From Magnetovibrio sp. (GTDB taxonomy: Bacteria > Pseudomonadota > Alphaproteobacteria > Rhodospirillales_A > JABHCV01): 64,000 nucleotides of DNA. The first letter of the stretch is position 1, and each line of letters starts with the position of its first letter. The stretch spans positions 23,648 to 87,647 of the forward strand of contig PBDF01000009.1 in NCBI GenBank assembly GCA_002717285.1, in the 5' to 3' direction. Below are positions 1 through 10,369 of this stretch, in pieces. The notes beneath the pieces were generated by a model. It searched no databases and had not been told where the DNA came from. It saw nothing but the letters and a program-made list of their open reading frames with translations. Both the position numbers and the translations under genes were made by a program.

Positions 1-47
1 AGAATTCTAGTATCAGATAGTTGTGGCGTAATATCTAGTGAAATGAT
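1..47 (-). CDS. possible 5' end of a Mth938-like (DUF498) gene, partial
   Basis: Just after the secF stop codon the minus strand reads ISLDITPQLSDTRI before the window edge. This resembles the N-terminus of Mth938-like proteins, which commonly follow secDF in alphaproteobacteria. No ATG, GTG or TTG opens this frame, so it would need ATT or ATC as start. Only about 15 codons are visible, so this is a weak, context-based call. Confidence 0.25.
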   Translation of the reverse strand, partial: MISLDITPQLSDTRI

Positions 48-57
48 CTTACAGCGC

Positions 58-996
58 CTATTCGGCTACCGCCCCCTCACTTTCTTTACCGCCTGATGGT
101 GAATACCGTTCAATCTTCATATATAACAATACTGGTACTGCAAGACAGATTGAGGAGTAAGTGCCTACAAGAACGCCCCAAATCATGGCGAAGCTGAAAC
201 CGCTGATTACCTCACCACCAAGAATGTACAGAGCAGTCAAAGCCAAAAGTGTTGTCATACTAGTCATTACTGTTCGCGCTAAAGTCTCATTTATGGACTT
301 GTTAAGAAGTTCGCCAAAAGAAAGGGTCTTATATCGTCGCAGATTTTCACGCACTCGATCGAAGACAACGACTGTATCATTTATTGAATAACCAGCAATA
401 GTAAGAATTGCCGCAACTGTAGACAGGTTAAACTCCAATCCCAACAATGCAAAAACCCCAATAGTGCTAATGACATCGTGAACAAGAGCAAGAATAGCCC
501 CAATGCCAAACTGCCACTCAAAACGAAACCAAACGTACACTAAAATAGCAATGATGGCTGCACTAACTGCATAAACGCCATTCCAAAACAATTCATCACT
601 TATCTTAGGCCCAACAAATTCGGTTCGGCGATATTCAATTCCATTACCCAGGGTTTTTTTGACCTTCCCAATAGCTAACTGCTGAGCTTTCTCCCCACCT
701 TCTTGGGCCTGAATTCGGATTAAAACCTCATTAGGGGCACCAAATTCTTGTAAACCAACTTCACCTATACCTAAATCCGATAGGTTTGAGCGCATTGCCT
801 TTACATTGGCAGGCCCACCAATAGTCTTAATTTCGATAAGGATTCCCCCCTTAAAATCAATACCGTAATTAAGTCCATTTTTTAGATAGAGACTTATAGA
901 ACTAACAACCAAGAGTACAGAAAAGATAAAGAAAAACTTTCTATAGGGAATAAAACTTAAATTTATATCACTGGGAAGTAAGCGAAGTCCACGCAT
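58..996 (-). CDS. secF: protein translocase subunit SecF
   Basis: Inner-membrane partner of SecD that uses the proton gradient to help pull proteins through SecYEG. The 312-residue product has one N-terminal membrane helix (about 18-38), a periplasmic domain with the FKGG motif near residue 50, then five helices. The conserved SecF signature GYSINDTVVVFDRVREN lies near residue 200. Length is normal for the family. A TTG sits two codons upstream, but the ATG used here has AGGA seven bases before it. It lies three bases or so after secD and follows yajC-secD, the usual order. Confidence 0.96.
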   Translation of the reverse strand: MRGLRLLPSDINLSFIPYRKFFFIFSVLLVVSSISLYLKNGLNYGIDFKGGILIEIKTIGGPANVKAMRSNLSDLGIGEVGLQEFGAPNEVLIRIQAQEGGEKAQQLAIGKVKKTLGNGIEYRRTEFVGPKISDELFWNGVYAVSAAIIAILVYVWFRFEWQFGIGAILALVHDVISTIGVFALLGLEFNLSTVAAILTIAGYSINDTVVVFDRVRENLRRYKTLSFGELLNKSINETLARTVMTSMTTLLALTALYILGGEVISGFSFAMIWGVLVGTYSSICLAVPVLLYMKIERYSPSGGKESEGAVAE

Positions 997-1005
997 TGTC
1001 AATTC

Positions 1006-2577
1006 CTATATTGGCAGTGAGTCAGGACGAGCCTTTCTTAGCCACGTCGATACTATCAAACGAGTTAACATAATAGCTGTAAATAGCGATGTAATTATAC
1101 CTATTGCTAGTGTTACCGCAAAACCACGTACCGGACCAGAGCCAAACTGATAAAGCAAAACAGCAGCAATCAAAGTTGTAATATTTGCATCAATGATAGT
1201 AGTAATTGCCCGAGAGTAGCCAGCATCAATAGCCGAAATTGGTGTACGTCCAGCCCGTACTTCTTCACGTATACGCTCAAAAACAAGTACATTGGCATCA
1301 ACTGCCATACCGATAGTTAGAACGATGCCTGCAATGCCAGGCAATGTCAACGTTGCCTGCAAAACGGATAATGCCGCCCCAATTAAAATAATATTTGCAA
1401 TCAACGCAATGTCAGCCATTAGCCCAAAACGGCCATAAACTATTATCATAAAAGCTATGACCATGACCATACCAACTAGAGAGGCAATTTTACCTGCAGC
1501 AATCGAGTCAGCACCTAGACCCGGCCCAACAGAGCGTTCTTCTAGAATGATCAAGGGCGCAGGCAGAGCGCCAGCACGCAACAACAATGACAGATCCTGT
1601 GCCGCTTGTACTGTAAAGCGACCCGAAATAACCCCACTACCACCCAAAATTGGCTCGCGAATAACAGGTGCGCTAATAACTTTATTATCGAGGACAATAG
1701 CAAATAACTTTCCAACGTTTTCAGTTGTGGCTTTACCAAACTTTTTTCCACCAAGCGTATCAAAGCGGAAGCTAACGACTGGTTGATTATCCTGAAAAGT
1801 TGCCTGAGAATCAGCAAGAGTATCTCCACTAATCATCACTCTTTTTTTGAGCATGTACATGCGAGGACGACCATCAGAGCCAACTTCATCATGTGAAGGC
1901 AACAAGATTGACCCGGGGGGGACTCGCCCGGCTCCTGATGGTGCCTGACGTTCATCGACAAGATGGAAACTTAACTTTGCAGTCTTTCCAAGCAAGCGCT
2001 TTACTCTCTCTGGATCATCTATGCCAGGCAACTGTACTAAAATTCGATCTTCGCCTTGACGCTGAATAGTTGGCTCTCGTACACCTGTTTCATCGATCCG
2101 CCGACGAACAATTTCAATCGATTGCTCAATTGCTGCTATTCTGCGTTCTCTAATTGTCTTTTCGGTCATTTCAAGTCTAATGAGGCCACTTGCTGAGACA
2201 TTTATATCTAATGTTTTGTCAAGATTTTTCAGAATTTGACGAGCCTCTTCTATTTTTTCTTTATCTTTGATGGAAACAATGGCACTAAAACCATCAATTC
2301 CGAGAGAGCCATAACGGACGCGAGCTTTTCTAAGAGCTGTTCTCATAGTGTCAACAAGTGCCTCAAGGCCATCTTTAAGGACACTATCCACTTCAACTTC
2401 CAGTAACAAGTGAGAGCCACCTTGAAGATCAAGCCCCAAGCTCAGCTGTTTGTGTGGCAACCAAGTTGGTAAGCTTTCAGCTTGTTTTACGTTAAGAAAA
2501 TTAGGGGCAACGAAAAGCACACCTAGGGCACAAACAATAATGATCATGAAAATTTTCCATTTGGCAAAATAGATCAT
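1006..2577 (-). CDS. secD: protein translocase subunit SecD
   Basis: Membrane component of the SecDF complex driving late steps of protein export. The 523 residues contain an N-terminal membrane helix (about 8-27), the LGLDLQGG signature near residue 48, a large periplasmic region, and a C-terminal bundle of helices with AVDANVLVFERIREE near residue 425. It is shorter than the E. coli protein (about 615), as is usual in alphaproteobacteria. It lies between yajC and secF on the same strand, so the three are probably one transcript. Confidence 0.97.
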   Translation of the reverse strand: MIYFAKWKIFMIIIVCALGVLFVAPNFLNVKQAESLPTWLPHKQLSLGLDLQGGSHLLLEVEVDSVLKDGLEALVDTMRTALRKARVRYGSLGIDGFSAIVSIKDKEKIEEARQILKNLDKTLDINVSASGLIRLEMTEKTIRERRIAAIEQSIEIVRRRIDETGVREPTIQRQGEDRILVQLPGIDDPERVKRLLGKTAKLSFHLVDERQAPSGAGRVPPGSILLPSHDEVGSDGRPRMYMLKKRVMISGDTLADSQATFQDNQPVVSFRFDTLGGKKFGKATTENVGKLFAIVLDNKVISAPVIREPILGGSGVISGRFTVQAAQDLSLLLRAGALPAPLIILEERSVGPGLGADSIAAGKIASLVGMVMVIAFMIIVYGRFGLMADIALIANIILIGAALSVLQATLTLPGIAGIVLTIGMAVDANVLVFERIREEVRAGRTPISAIDAGYSRAITTIIDANITTLIAAVLLYQFGSGPVRGFAVTLAIGIITSLFTAIMLTRLIVSTWLRKARPDSLPI

Positions 2578-2646
2578 AAATTTAAACTTTCAATGCTATC
2601 TAATGCTTTTACCCTAAGTGCCATTGATGGTTGCTTCAGACTCAAA

Positions 2647-3021
2647 TTACTTTTTGCTACCATTGGATTTACCACTTTTTTTAGTTTTTTTATCTTCGTT
2701 AACGGGCTCTGTTTTGGATAGTACGGTAGCGAGTAAACCTCGTTGTACACGAACTTTGACACCATCCGCAATCTCAACAGAAATTTCGTTTTCATCTATC
2801 ACTTTGTTTACAGTGCCAATAATACCGCCACCCGTAACTATTTTATCACCACGTCGCACAGCTTCCAACATAGCCTTATGTTGTTTTGCTTTTTTCTGCT
2901 GAGGACGAATTAACAAAAAATGAAACACAACAAAAATTAACAATAATGGGAACATGGCCTCCAAGCCACTAGCACCGGCGCCACCGGCAGCTTGGGCATA
3001 GGCTGGTGAAATAAAACTCAT
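2647..3021 (-). CDS. yajC: preprotein translocase subunit YajC
   Basis: Small accessory protein of the SecDF-YajC complex. The 124 residues show a single membrane helix (about 22-42, FPLLLIFVVFHFLLIRP) followed by the conserved RPQQKKAKQHKAML and the G(D)KIVTGGGIIGTV motif. The C-terminal tail is rich in Lys, Ser and Gly. A GAGGGAG ribosome-binding site precedes the ATG. It is the first gene of the yajC-secD-secF run and is divergent from the DUF815 ATPase across about 130 bases that should hold both promoters. Confidence 0.95.
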   Translation of the reverse strand: MSFISPAYAQAAGGAGASGLEAMFPLLLIFVVFHFLLIRPQQKKAKQHKAMLEAVRRGDKIVTGGGIIGTVNKVIDENEISVEIADGVKVRVQRGLLATVLSKTEPVNEDKKTKKSGKSNGSKK

Positions 3022-3153
3022 AGATCTCCCTCAAAAAAAATTATTGCCGACAAACTTACAAGCGACGGACTATAACGCCCTTAACACGACTTGCAACTGC
3101 TAACAGCCTGTCTTAAATACAAGGATGTCAAATTTTATCAAAAATAACAGTCA

Positions 3154-4008
3154 ATGATTGAAAAAGATTTAAAACTATTACTAGAACGAATTACTAGTGC
3201 CCTTGAACGTATAGCTCCGCCAATTAATACTGGTGGTAATATTGAGGTTGGAGATGCCTTTATCTGGCAATCTGAGAAAGCCATACTTGAACCTGTAGTA
3301 AAAGTTCAACGTATCGATTTGTCATTGCTCAAAGGTATTGATCATCAACGTGAAATTCTTTTGAGCAATACAACCAACTTTGCTAATGGCCTGCCTGCCA
3401 ATAATGCTCTACTGTGGGGTGCAAGAGGATCAGGGAAAAGCTCTTTGGTAAAAGCCGCGCACGCATATGTGAATCAACAAGTTTCCTCCCCATTGGTCCT
3501 AATTGAAATATACCGTGAAGAAATCTCTTCTCTACCAAAACTTCTTGCAATTCTGCGAAAAACTAAACGACGGTGTTTGTTGTTCTGTGACGATCTTTCA
3601 TTTGAAAGTGAGGATGCTAATTACAAATCTCTAAAAGCCGTTCTTGATGGTGGTATTGAGGGACGACCTGAAAATGTTATTTTTTACGCTACTTCTAACC
3701 GTCGCCATCTGATGCCCCGTAATATGATAGAGAATGAGAGCGCTAATGCCATCACCCCATCAGAAGCAGTCGAGGAAAAAGTTTCGCTTTCAGATCGATT
3801 TGGCTTGTGGCTAGGCTTTTACAATTGCGACCAGAGAACCTACTTAGATATGGTGGAAAATTACGTTAAATTTTATGGACTTAAAATAGAGCGGGATAAT
3901 CTGCACTCTCAGGCTAGTGAATGGGCTGTGACCCGGGGCTCACGTTCCGGCCGTTCTGCTTGGCAATTCCTTCAGCATCTAGCTGGGCAGCTCGGTAAAA
4001 AGCTTTAG
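3154..4008 (+). CDS. DUF815 family AAA-type ATPase
   Basis: P-loop ATPase of the DUF815 family, widely conserved in alphaproteobacteria and of unknown exact role. Walker A is GARGSGKSS near residues 89-97 and a Walker-B-like stretch is CLLFCDDLSF near residue 147. ATSNRRHLMPR near residue 179 resembles the sensor region of AAA proteins. At 284 residues the length is normal. It is divergent from yajC and convergent with the NlpD-like gene, only three bases apart at the stop codons. Recognition of the family is firm; a chaperone-like or DNA-related function would be a guess. Confidence 0.85.
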   Translation: MIEKDLKLLLERITSALERIAPPINTGGNIEVGDAFIWQSEKAILEPVVKVQRIDLSLLKGIDHQREILLSNTTNFANGLPANNALLWGARGSGKSSLVKAAHAYVNQQVSSPLVLIEIYREEISSLPKLLAILRKTKRRCLLFCDDLSFESEDANYKSLKAVLDGGIEGRPENVIFYATSNRRHLMPRNMIENESANAITPSEAVEEKVSLSDRFGLWLGFYNCDQRTYLDMVENYVKFYGLKIERDNLHSQASEWAVTRGSRSGRSAWQFLQHLAGQLGKKL

Positions 4009-4011
4009 CAC

Positions 4012-4959
4012 TTAGACTTTGGGCAAATATTTGATTGGATCAATAGCTTTTTTCCCCTTACGTAACTCAAAATGAAGCTGAGGGTTTTGAACACTGCCTG
4101 AAGAGCCAACTCTGGCAATAGTTTGCCCTTTTTTGATTTTATCGCCACGTTTCACAAGAAGCTTATCATTGTGAGCATAGGCAGTAATCCAACCGCCGGC
4201 ATGCTTAAGCAACAATAAATTACCAAAACCACGTAATTCATTTCCTGAATAGGCAACAATCCCATTTTCAGCCGCCTTTACTGGTGCTCCACGAGGAGCA
4301 GCTATGTTAATGCCATCATTCTGTAAACCCCTAGACTTCCCTCCATAAGAGGATAATACCTTACCTTTTACCGGCCACAAAAAACCTTTTCCCGTAATCG
4401 CTGGTGGGGCTGAAATTACTTCTGCTTTGCTTGAGACACTGTCTAATTTATTAGTGCTTTTTTTTGCGATAACTCTAGCTTGTTGAAAAGGTTTTGAGTT
4501 TGAATGATTTACATGCGGTAAAAATAGAATTTGACCAACAAAGATAGTATAGGGGGGACGTAAGGAATTCAGTCGGGCAATTGCGTGTGTGTTCTCATTA
4601 TATTTGTTAGCAATACTACTGATTGTATCACCGAACTTGACCACATAATCTTTGGCTCTAGGTATTATCAGACGCTGACCACGATTAATCACAAAAGGAG
4701 CACGAAGTTTATTAGCCTCAATTATTGCCCTTGTAGAAACACGGTGACGTATGGAGAGACCATAAACTGTATCGCCTTTCTCTACAGTGACAACGAATAC
4801 ATTTACGAAAGGCAAAGCTGATTTTTTTGCTATGTATGGCTTGTTGGAAGCACGAGGCTTGTTATCACTTGGTGGCCACTCAGCCCAGCCACAAGATACA
4901 AGTAATATACCCATAACACTAACAAAAAGCATTTGCTTTATAGTCAAGATTCGAATCAT
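4012..4959 (-). CDS. nlpD: NlpD/DipM-like LysM-LytM lipoprotein (amidase activator)
   Basis: Outer-membrane lipoprotein likely to bind peptidoglycan and activate cell-separation amidases. A signal peptide ends in the lipobox LVSC (Cys at about 23). Two LysM repeats follow, near residues 57-100 and 104-148, then a C-terminal LytM/M23 domain from about 200. The zinc ligands of active M23 peptidases are replaced: the HxGxD site reads NDGIN and the final HxH reads HFE. This is the same loss as in E. coli NlpD, so it should be a regulator and not an enzyme. The location near surE and pcm matches the surE-pcm-nlpD order common in proteobacteria. Confidence 0.88.
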   Translation of the reverse strand: MIRILTIKQMLFVSVMGILLVSCGWAEWPPSDNKPRASNKPYIAKKSALPFVNVFVVTVEKGDTVYGLSIRHRVSTRAIIEANKLRAPFVINRGQRLIIPRAKDYVVKFGDTISSIANKYNENTHAIARLNSLRPPYTIFVGQILFLPHVNHSNSKPFQQARVIAKKSTNKLDSVSSKAEVISAPPAITGKGFLWPVKGKVLSSYGGKSRGLQNDGINIAAPRGAPVKAAENGIVAYSGNELRGFGNLLLLKHAGGWITAYAHNDKLLVKRGDKIKKGQTIARVGSSGSVQNPQLHFELRKGKKAIDPIKYLPKV

Positions 4960-5257
4960 TCCTAATTATTAACAAGAACCAAATTTTCTTCAATATTTGG
5001 GATAATTTAAACAGTAATATTAGTTTGAAAAATATAATGTTTTCAACGCAAGTAAAAACACAGATATTTATAAAACAATGGCAAAATGAAATATCTTACC
5101 ATTTAAAATTATATATTTTACTAGTTAAAAAATTTTTCTACAGCCACTAAATGTCACAATCCAAAATCGCTGATTTGGACACACACACAAAAATAAGTGA
5201 GACAAAACCTAGATAAAATTTAATTGTGAGTTCAGGCCATTTTATACCAAAACAACC
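4960..5257. other. AT-rich gap between pcm and nlpD
   Basis: These 298 bases carry no convincing gene, terminator or named regulatory element. Both flanking genes are on the minus strand, so the right-hand part is the 3' side of pcm and the left part should hold the nlpD promoter. I could not pick out a clear -35/-10 pair. Confidence 0.5.
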
Positions 5258-5899
5258 TCAGGGCTCATCGCCTTGAATAAGTGGAACAAAACGGGTCAAG
5301 CCTAATTCCTCAGTTTCTACACCATTTTCAGTCTTGGTAACTTTAAGCAACCGTTGGTCATTTTCATCACGACCATCACTAACAGGTACAACCATAATAC
5401 CCCCAATGGACATCTGTTCAATGAGAAGCGGAGGTATGTCATGAGCTGCCGCAGTAATTATAATGCGCTCAAAGGGTGCTTGTTCTTTCCAGCCTAGGGA
5501 CCCATCCCCAACACGAGTTGTTATATTAGTCAATCGAAGTTTTGTGAAACGCTCTTCTGCTCCTTTAGATAATTCCCTGTAACGCTCAATAGTGTATAAC
5601 CTTCGACAAAGCAGTGACAATACTGCAGATTGAAAGCCTGAACCTGTCCCAATTTCCAATACCTTCATTCGATCTGTCAAATTTAAGGATTGGGTCATTA
5701 AACCAACCGTTAGAGGCTGGCTTACAGTTTGGTGTAACCCAATTGGCAGGGCAATGTTTTCGTATGCTTGTTCACGAAGAGCCTTTGGTACGAATAATTC
5801 ACGAGGAATACGTTCCATCACATCAATGACACGACGATCTGTAACGCCACCCTGACGTAATTCTAGGATTAAAAGAGCTTTGCCATCTTTTGTAGACAA
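5258..5899 (-). CDS. pcm: protein-L-isoaspartate O-methyltransferase
   Basis: Cytoplasmic repair enzyme that methylates L-isoaspartyl residues in aged proteins using S-adenosylmethionine. The 213 residues contain the family's substrate-site motif TVSQP near residue 58 and the AdoMet-binding motif VLEIGTGSGFQSAVLS near residue 80. The start is a TTG immediately after the surE stop codon, with AAGGAAA eight bases before it. The neighbours surE and nlpD give the classical stationary-phase repair cluster. A second, degenerate homologue lies near 23.6 kb. Confidence 0.93.
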   Translation of the reverse strand: MSTKDGKALLILELRQGGVTDRRVIDVMERIPRELFVPKALREQAYENIALPIGLHQTVSQPLTVGLMTQSLNLTDRMKVLEIGTGSGFQSAVLSLLCRRLYTIERYRELSKGAEERFTKLRLTNITTRVGDGSLGWKEQAPFERIIITAAAHDIPPLLIEQMSIGGIMVVPVSDGRDENDQRLLKVTKTENGVETEELGLTRFVPLIQGDEP

Positions 5900-6679
5900 T
5901 TAAAAAATTTCCTTGAGCTTTTTAATGGCGCCAACATGGCTCAGGTTTGTGCTTAATGGTGAAATTGATATGATACCTCTATTGACAGCCTCAAGATCTG
6001 ATCCTTTGCGGAACGTATCTTCAATGCGTTGTGGACCAACCCAGAAATACTTATCGCCTCTTGGATCAATCCCAGATTGAAGATCACAGCCAATTTTGCG
6101 ACGACCTTGTCTCGTTATTTCGATACCCTTGACTTTTGCTGCTGGCACATCTGGAAAATTAACATTTAGCAAAACTGATGAAGGAAGCGATATTTGAGCA
6201 ATTTTCTTGAAAATATCGGGCAACCACTTTTGCACGATTGACCAATTTACTGAATTTTGGTTGCTAATAACTTGAGAAAAAGCTACTGCCGGATATCCTA
6301 GTAATGTACCTTCCATAGCAGCTGCGACAGTACCAGAGTAAATTACATCCTCACCTAAATTTTCACCACAATTTACACCTGAAATAACGAAATCTGGCGG
6401 ATTATCCTTCATCACTTCTATTATACCCAACAACACACTATCAGTAGGTGTGCCATTTACTGCATAGCACCTATGTGAGACACTACGGATGCGTAAGGGC
6501 TGACGAATTGTTAAGGAGTGACTAACAGCACTCTGTTCAGTTTCCGGTGCGACGACCCAAACCTCCTTAGCAAGTCTTTGCATCACTTTTGCGAGGACCT
6601 TAAGACCTTGAGCATCAATACCGTCATCATTGGAAATCAATACTCGTGAATCTTCAATACTTTTTATTTGTCTAGCCAT
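5900..6679 (-). CDS. surE: 5'/3'-nucleotidase SurE
   Basis: Metal-dependent nucleoside monophosphate phosphatase linked to stress survival. The 259-residue protein begins with about 11 extra residues and then the family signature [14 protein letters not shown]. The metal-site motifs VNGTPTDSV near residue 92, [11 protein letters not shown] near 120 and [11 protein letters not shown] near 132 are all present. The gene overlaps the end of serS by eight bases and abuts pcm, so translation is probably coupled across serS-surE-pcm. Confidence 0.95.
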   Translation of the reverse strand: MARQIKSIEDSRVLISNDDGIDAQGLKVLAKVMQRLAKEVWVVAPETEQSAVSHSLTIRQPLRIRSVSHRCYAVNGTPTDSVLLGIIEVMKDNPPDFVISGVNCGENLGEDVIYSGTVAAAMEGTLLGYPAVAFSQVISNQNSVNWSIVQKWLPDIFKKIAQISLPSSVLLNVNFPDVPAAKVKGIEITRQGRRKIGCDLQSGIDPRGDKYFWVGPQRIEDTFRKGSDLEAVNRGIISISPLSTNLSHVGAIKKLKEIF

Positions 6680-7949
6680 TTGCAGTTATTATCTCAAGGC
6701 CACCCATATAGGGGCGCAACGCAACTGGCACAATGACTGAACCATCTTTTTGTTGATAATTTTCCAAAACTGCTACCAATGTGCGTCCAACAGCAAGACC
6801 TGAGCCGTTTAGAGTATGAACAAAACGTGTCGACTTTTCATTCTCAGTACGATACCTAGCCTTCATTCGACGTGCCTGAAAGTCTCCACAATTTGAACAA
6901 CTAGAAATTTCACGATATCTATTTTGTCCAGGCAGCCAAACTTCCAAATCATACGTGTGCCGTGCACCAAAACCCAAATCACCCGAACAGAGGGTTACGA
7001 CCCTGTATGGCAAATCCAGACGTTTTAAAACTTCCTCGGCACAAGAAGTCATGCGTTCAAGCTCTTTGTCTGAATCTTCTGGTATAGAAATTGTTACCAT
7101 CTCAACTTTTGAAAATTGATGCTGCCGGATCATTCCTCGTGTATCCTTTCCGGAGGACCCAGCCTCTGAACGGAAGCACCATGTCAAAGCCGCCATACGA
7201 TGCGGTAACTCATTAGCATCTAAAATACTATCTGCAACAATATTAGTGAGCGGGACTTCTGCGGTCGGAATCATCCATAACCCTTGTTCGGTTTTAAAGA
7301 GATCCTGACCAAATTTTGGCAACTGGCCTGTGCCATAAAGTGCATTGTCACGTACTAAGGCAGGTGGATTAATCTCAATAAGGTCATGTTCAGCTGTATG
7401 TAGATCTAGCATGAAAGAGGCCAAAGCTCTTTCCAATCGAGCCAAGGCACCTGAAAGCAAAACAAATCGTGCTCCAGACATTTTTGCCGCCAAGTCAAAA
7501 TCCATTAGTCCTAATGTTTCTCCCAACTCAAAGTGTTCCTTTACCGAAAAGTCAAAATTGGGGATCTTTCCCCACTTTCGCTCTTCTCTATTATCACTCT
7601 CATTAAGACCGTCTGGCACAATGTCTGAAGGCAGATTAGGTATTATTGACATCTCGGCTATGAGTTCTTCCGTTTTAGCCCGAACGTTCGCTTCAGCTCT
7701 AGCTTGCGCTGTCTTTGTGCGCGAAACCTCAGCTATTATTTTGTCTACATCTTCACCTTTGGCTTTAGCTATTCCAATTTTTTTGGACAACTTATTGCGG
7801 TTTTCTTGAAGCTCTTGGGCCCTAGCCTCAACCTCTCGCCGCTTCTTGTCCAATGCAATCAACAATGCTGACTTTGGCTCAAGTTTTCTGCGCAACATCC
7901 CGTTATCAAACTCAGTTGGGTGTTCACGTATCCACTTAATGTCAAACAT
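6672..7949 (-). CDS. serS: serine--tRNA ligase
   Basis: Class II aminoacyl-tRNA synthetase that charges tRNA-Ser. The 425 residues start with the long antiparallel coiled coil (about 30-100) that grips the tRNA extra arm. Class II motif 2 ([22 protein letters not shown], near 257) and motif 3 ([12 protein letters not shown], near 388) follow. Length is typical. It sits between tatC and surE on the same strand. Confidence 0.97.
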   Translation of the reverse strand: MFDIKWIREHPTEFDNGMLRRKLEPKSALLIALDKKRREVEARAQELQENRNKLSKKIGIAKAKGEDVDKIIAEVSRTKTAQARAEANVRAKTEELIAEMSIIPNLPSDIVPDGLNESDNREERKWGKIPNFDFSVKEHFELGETLGLMDFDLAAKMSGARFVLLSGALARLERALASFMLDLHTAEHDLIEINPPALVRDNALYGTGQLPKFGQDLFKTEQGLWMIPTAEVPLTNIVADSILDANELPHRMAALTWCFRSEAGSSGKDTRGMIRQHQFSKVEMVTISIPEDSDKELERMTSCAEEVLKRLDLPYRVVTLCSGDLGFGARHTYDLEVWLPGQNRYREISSCSNCGDFQARRMKARYRTENEKSTRFVHTLNGSGLAVGRTLVAVLENYQQKDGSVIVPVALRPYMGGLEIITANG

Positions 7950-7997
7950 ATTATATCTCTCTTTTCATTGAGTTTTTTTGGCGTCTATGCATAAGGC

Positions 7998-8810
7998 CTA
8001 CAAGTTTGAAGTTTCATCAACATCTTCTTCAACCTTGACTGATGGCCTCTGAACCATTGCTACAGAATAAATTGAAAATTCATAAAGTAAGATTGTAGGT
8101 ATTGCCAGGCCAACCTGAGAAATGACATCTGGTGGCGTCAATATGGCCGCAGCAACAAAGGAAAAAACAATCGCATAGCGACGTTTTTTTCGCAAACCCT
8201 CAGCTGTAACCATACCTACCCGTCCCAACAAAGTTAACAGTACTGGAAGCTCAAAACACAATCCAAAAGCAAAAATAAGTTGCATTACTAATGACAGATA
8301 CTGATCAACCTTGGCTTCAAGCTGAATTGGTAATGCTCCAGCACCACCGATAGACTCAAAGCTCAAGAAAAACTCCCATGCTAATGGAAATATAAAATAA
8401 TACACCAATGCCCCACCTAGAAAGAAAAGAAAAGGGGTTGCAATCAAAAAAGGCATTAACGCCTTTTTCTCACTTTTATAGAGCCCAGGCGCGATAAAAA
8501 GCCAAACTTGTATGGAAACAAAAGGAAACGCTAAAAATAGTGCTGAAAAAAAAGCAACCTTTATGTATGTGAAGAAAGCTTCATGCAAAGCAGTAAAAAT
8601 CAGACGACGATTTCCATCTTTACCCTCAAGGATATTTGCCAAGGGACGAACAAGAAAATCATACAAGTCTGGAGCAAAGTAATAGCAAATGAAGAATAAG
8701 ATGACCACTGAGGCAAATGCATATATTAAGCGTTGGCGCAGCTCTATTAGGTGTTCAAGCAACGGTGCCTTACTATCCTCCATTTTTTCTTCTCGTATCA
8801 AATCAGCCAT
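7998..8810 (-). CDS. tatC: twin-arginine translocase subunit TatC
   Basis: Receptor subunit of the Tat pathway that exports folded proteins. The 270-residue protein has the N-terminal [16 protein letters not shown] motif near 17 and six predicted membrane helices, with the conserved F-A-F-G-L-x-F-E-L-P segment near 180-190. The C-terminal tail is acidic. The start codon is three bases downstream of the tatB stop, giving a tatA-tatB-tatC transcript. Confidence 0.96.
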   Translation of the reverse strand: MADLIREEKMEDSKAPLLEHLIELRQRLIYAFASVVILFFICYYFAPDLYDFLVRPLANILEGKDGNRRLIFTALHEAFFTYIKVAFFSALFLAFPFVSIQVWLFIAPGLYKSEKKALMPFLIATPFLFFLGGALVYYFIFPLAWEFFLSFESIGGAGALPIQLEAKVDQYLSLVMQLIFAFGLCFELPVLLTLLGRVGMVTAEGLRKKRRYAIVFSFVAAAILTPPDVISQVGLAIPTILLYEFSIYSVAMVQRPSVKVEEDVDETSNL

Positions 8811-8813
8811 AGG

Positions 8814-9236
8814 TCATTTATCCTTGACTGAATCTGCTTGAGAGGGGTCCTCCTCCTCAGATGTCTCAACATGTGAAGGAGCTGGGGTTATAGCATCTTC
8901 AACACCTGGTTCTTTTTTTTTGGAAACTTCACTAAGTTCTTGTTCTGCTTCAATCAATTCAAGATTACTTGTCAGACCACTAATTGGATCGTTAGCATTG
9001 CTTATTTTTTGATCAATATCACCATCTGCCAAAGTTTCAAAATTTTCTTTGATTTCGTTCAAGTCAGCCTCTCGAACTACGTCGTCAATTCCCTCTTGGA
9101 AATCACGTGCCATCAAGCGTGCTTTACGTAGCAGTCCTGTGATATTGCGAATGGCCCGCGGTAGTTCTTTTGGACCAACGACAATAAGCGCTAAAGTTGC
9201 AACAATGAAAAGTTCCTGCCAGCCAATATCGAACAA
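8814..9236 (-). CDS. tatB: Sec-independent translocase TatB
   Basis: Single-span membrane protein that forms the Tat receptor complex with TatC. The signature FDIGWQELFIVATLALIVVGPKELP at residues 2-26 identifies it, with the Glu in the membrane segment and the GPKELP hinge. An amphipathic helix and a long acidic tail (about 80-140) follow. The start is a TTG in CCTTGTTCG; GGGGAG lies about 11 bases upstream. The gene is 75 bases after tatA. Confidence 0.93.
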   Translation of the reverse strand: MFDIGWQELFIVATLALIVVGPKELPRAIRNITGLLRKARLMARDFQEGIDDVVREADLNEIKENFETLADGDIDQKISNANDPISGLTSNLELIEAEQELSEVSKKKEPGVEDAITPAPSHVETSEEEDPSQADSVKDK

Positions 9237-9311
9237 GGCGAAACGATCTCCCCGATTAAAGTAGATGAAAAATACGGGGCTTTAATGACCCCACACTCAA
9301 CTAAATAGAAC

Positions 9312-9557
9312 TCAAGAACTACTATTCTTTTCAGAGACACCTTGTTCAACAGATTTCAGCGTTTCATCTGATAGTTTCTGAGGATCATCGGTTGATGCAT
9401 TGATTGAAGTACCATCATCGTCCTTCATTCCCTTTTTAAAAGACTTTAGACCTTTACCAAAATCCCCCATCAATCCGGAAATTTTACCCTTGCCACCAAA
9501 AAGCACAAGGACCACAATCAACACAATAACCCAATGCCAGATACTAAATGCACCCAT
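9312..9557 (-). CDS. tatA: Sec-independent translocase TatA
   Basis: Pore-forming subunit of the Tat translocon. The 81 residues hold a short membrane helix (about 6-20), the [25 protein letters not shown] amphipathic helix with the expected FG hinge, and a Ser/Asp-rich tail. It is the first tat gene, about 130 bases after scpB, so tatABC could have its own promoter there. Confidence 0.94.
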   Translation of the reverse strand: MGAFSIWHWVIVLIVVLVLFGGKGKISGLMGDFGKGLKSFKKGMKDDDGTSINASTDDPQKLSDETLKSVEQGVSEKNSSS

Positions 9558-9686
9558 TATAAATTACTCACCTGTTAATAAATTATATTGAATAATGCCA
9601 GAAACACGTTTGCAGGGCAATGTCACAAACTAAATAAAAAGAAAATTAAACACACTCGGAATTATAAATCTATTTGTTATTATTTA

Positions 9687-10361
9687 TTAGTTTACATCCG
9701 TTGTTTCTGACATGTCCTTACTCAAGTTTGCCGCCAGTGGCAACTCATCTTCTTCATCTTCCTTTTCAACATCCTCAGCAGATATAACATCAACCTCTGA
9801 AACCCCAATCTTTTCGATTAGATGATAAGCCTCAATTGCTGGGCGTTTATCCAAAAGTCCTGCTGATTTTAATTCCTCTATTCCTGGCAAGTCATTTATA
9901 CTTTTTAGGCCAAAGTGATCTAAAAAGCCATCCGAAGTGCCCCAAGCTGTTGGTCGTCCTGGTGTCTGACGACGACCACATGGGCGTATCCAGCCTTGTT
10001 CGAACAAAGTATCAAAGGTGCTTTTACTGAGAGAAACACCACGAATCTCTTCAATTTCACCTCTAGTTACAGGTTGGTGGTATGCAATGATAGCAAGAGT
10101 CTCAACAGTCGCACGGCCTAATTTACGGGCAACCTCAACCTCTCGATTCAAAAAATTGGAGAGATCGCTTGCTGAGCGAAAAGCCCAGGACCCGCCTGCT
10201 TGGACCAAATTTATTCCGCGATCTTTGTAATGTAATTTCAATTCTTCCAACAAGGGAGTAACGTCAATCTCATCGGGCAAACGTCGAGCCAGCGCCCTTT
10301 CGGCTACGGGCTCTGAAGAGGTAAATAGAATAGCTTCAAGTAACCTAATATTGTTGTCCAT
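9687..10361 (-). CDS. scpB: segregation and condensation protein B
   Basis: Partner of ScpA and SMC in the bacterial condensin that compacts and separates chromosomes. The 224-residue product contains two winged-helix regions; IIAYHQPVTRGEIEEIRGV near residue 92 is the family signature, and GRPTAWGTSDGFLDHFGL follows near 140. The tail is acidic. I prefer the ATG over a TTG four codons upstream that overlaps the scpA stop, because GAG stands seven bases before the ATG. Confidence 0.93.
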   Translation of the reverse strand: MDNNIRLLEAILFTSSEPVAERALARRLPDEIDVTPLLEELKLHYKDRGINLVQAGGSWAFRSASDLSNFLNREVEVARKLGRATVETLAIIAYHQPVTRGEIEEIRGVSLSKSTFDTLFEQGWIRPCGRRQTPGRPTAWGTSDGFLDHFGLKSINDLPGIEELKSAGLLDKRPAIEAYHLIEKIGVSEVDVISAEDVEKEDEEDELPLAANLSKDMSETTDVN

Positions 10362-10369
10362 ATTATTTC

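Noticed and set aside
7345..7809. 154-codon open frame on the plus strand
   Set aside because: Fully antisense to serS, whose motifs are intact; low-complexity Ser-rich translation typical of a shadow frame.
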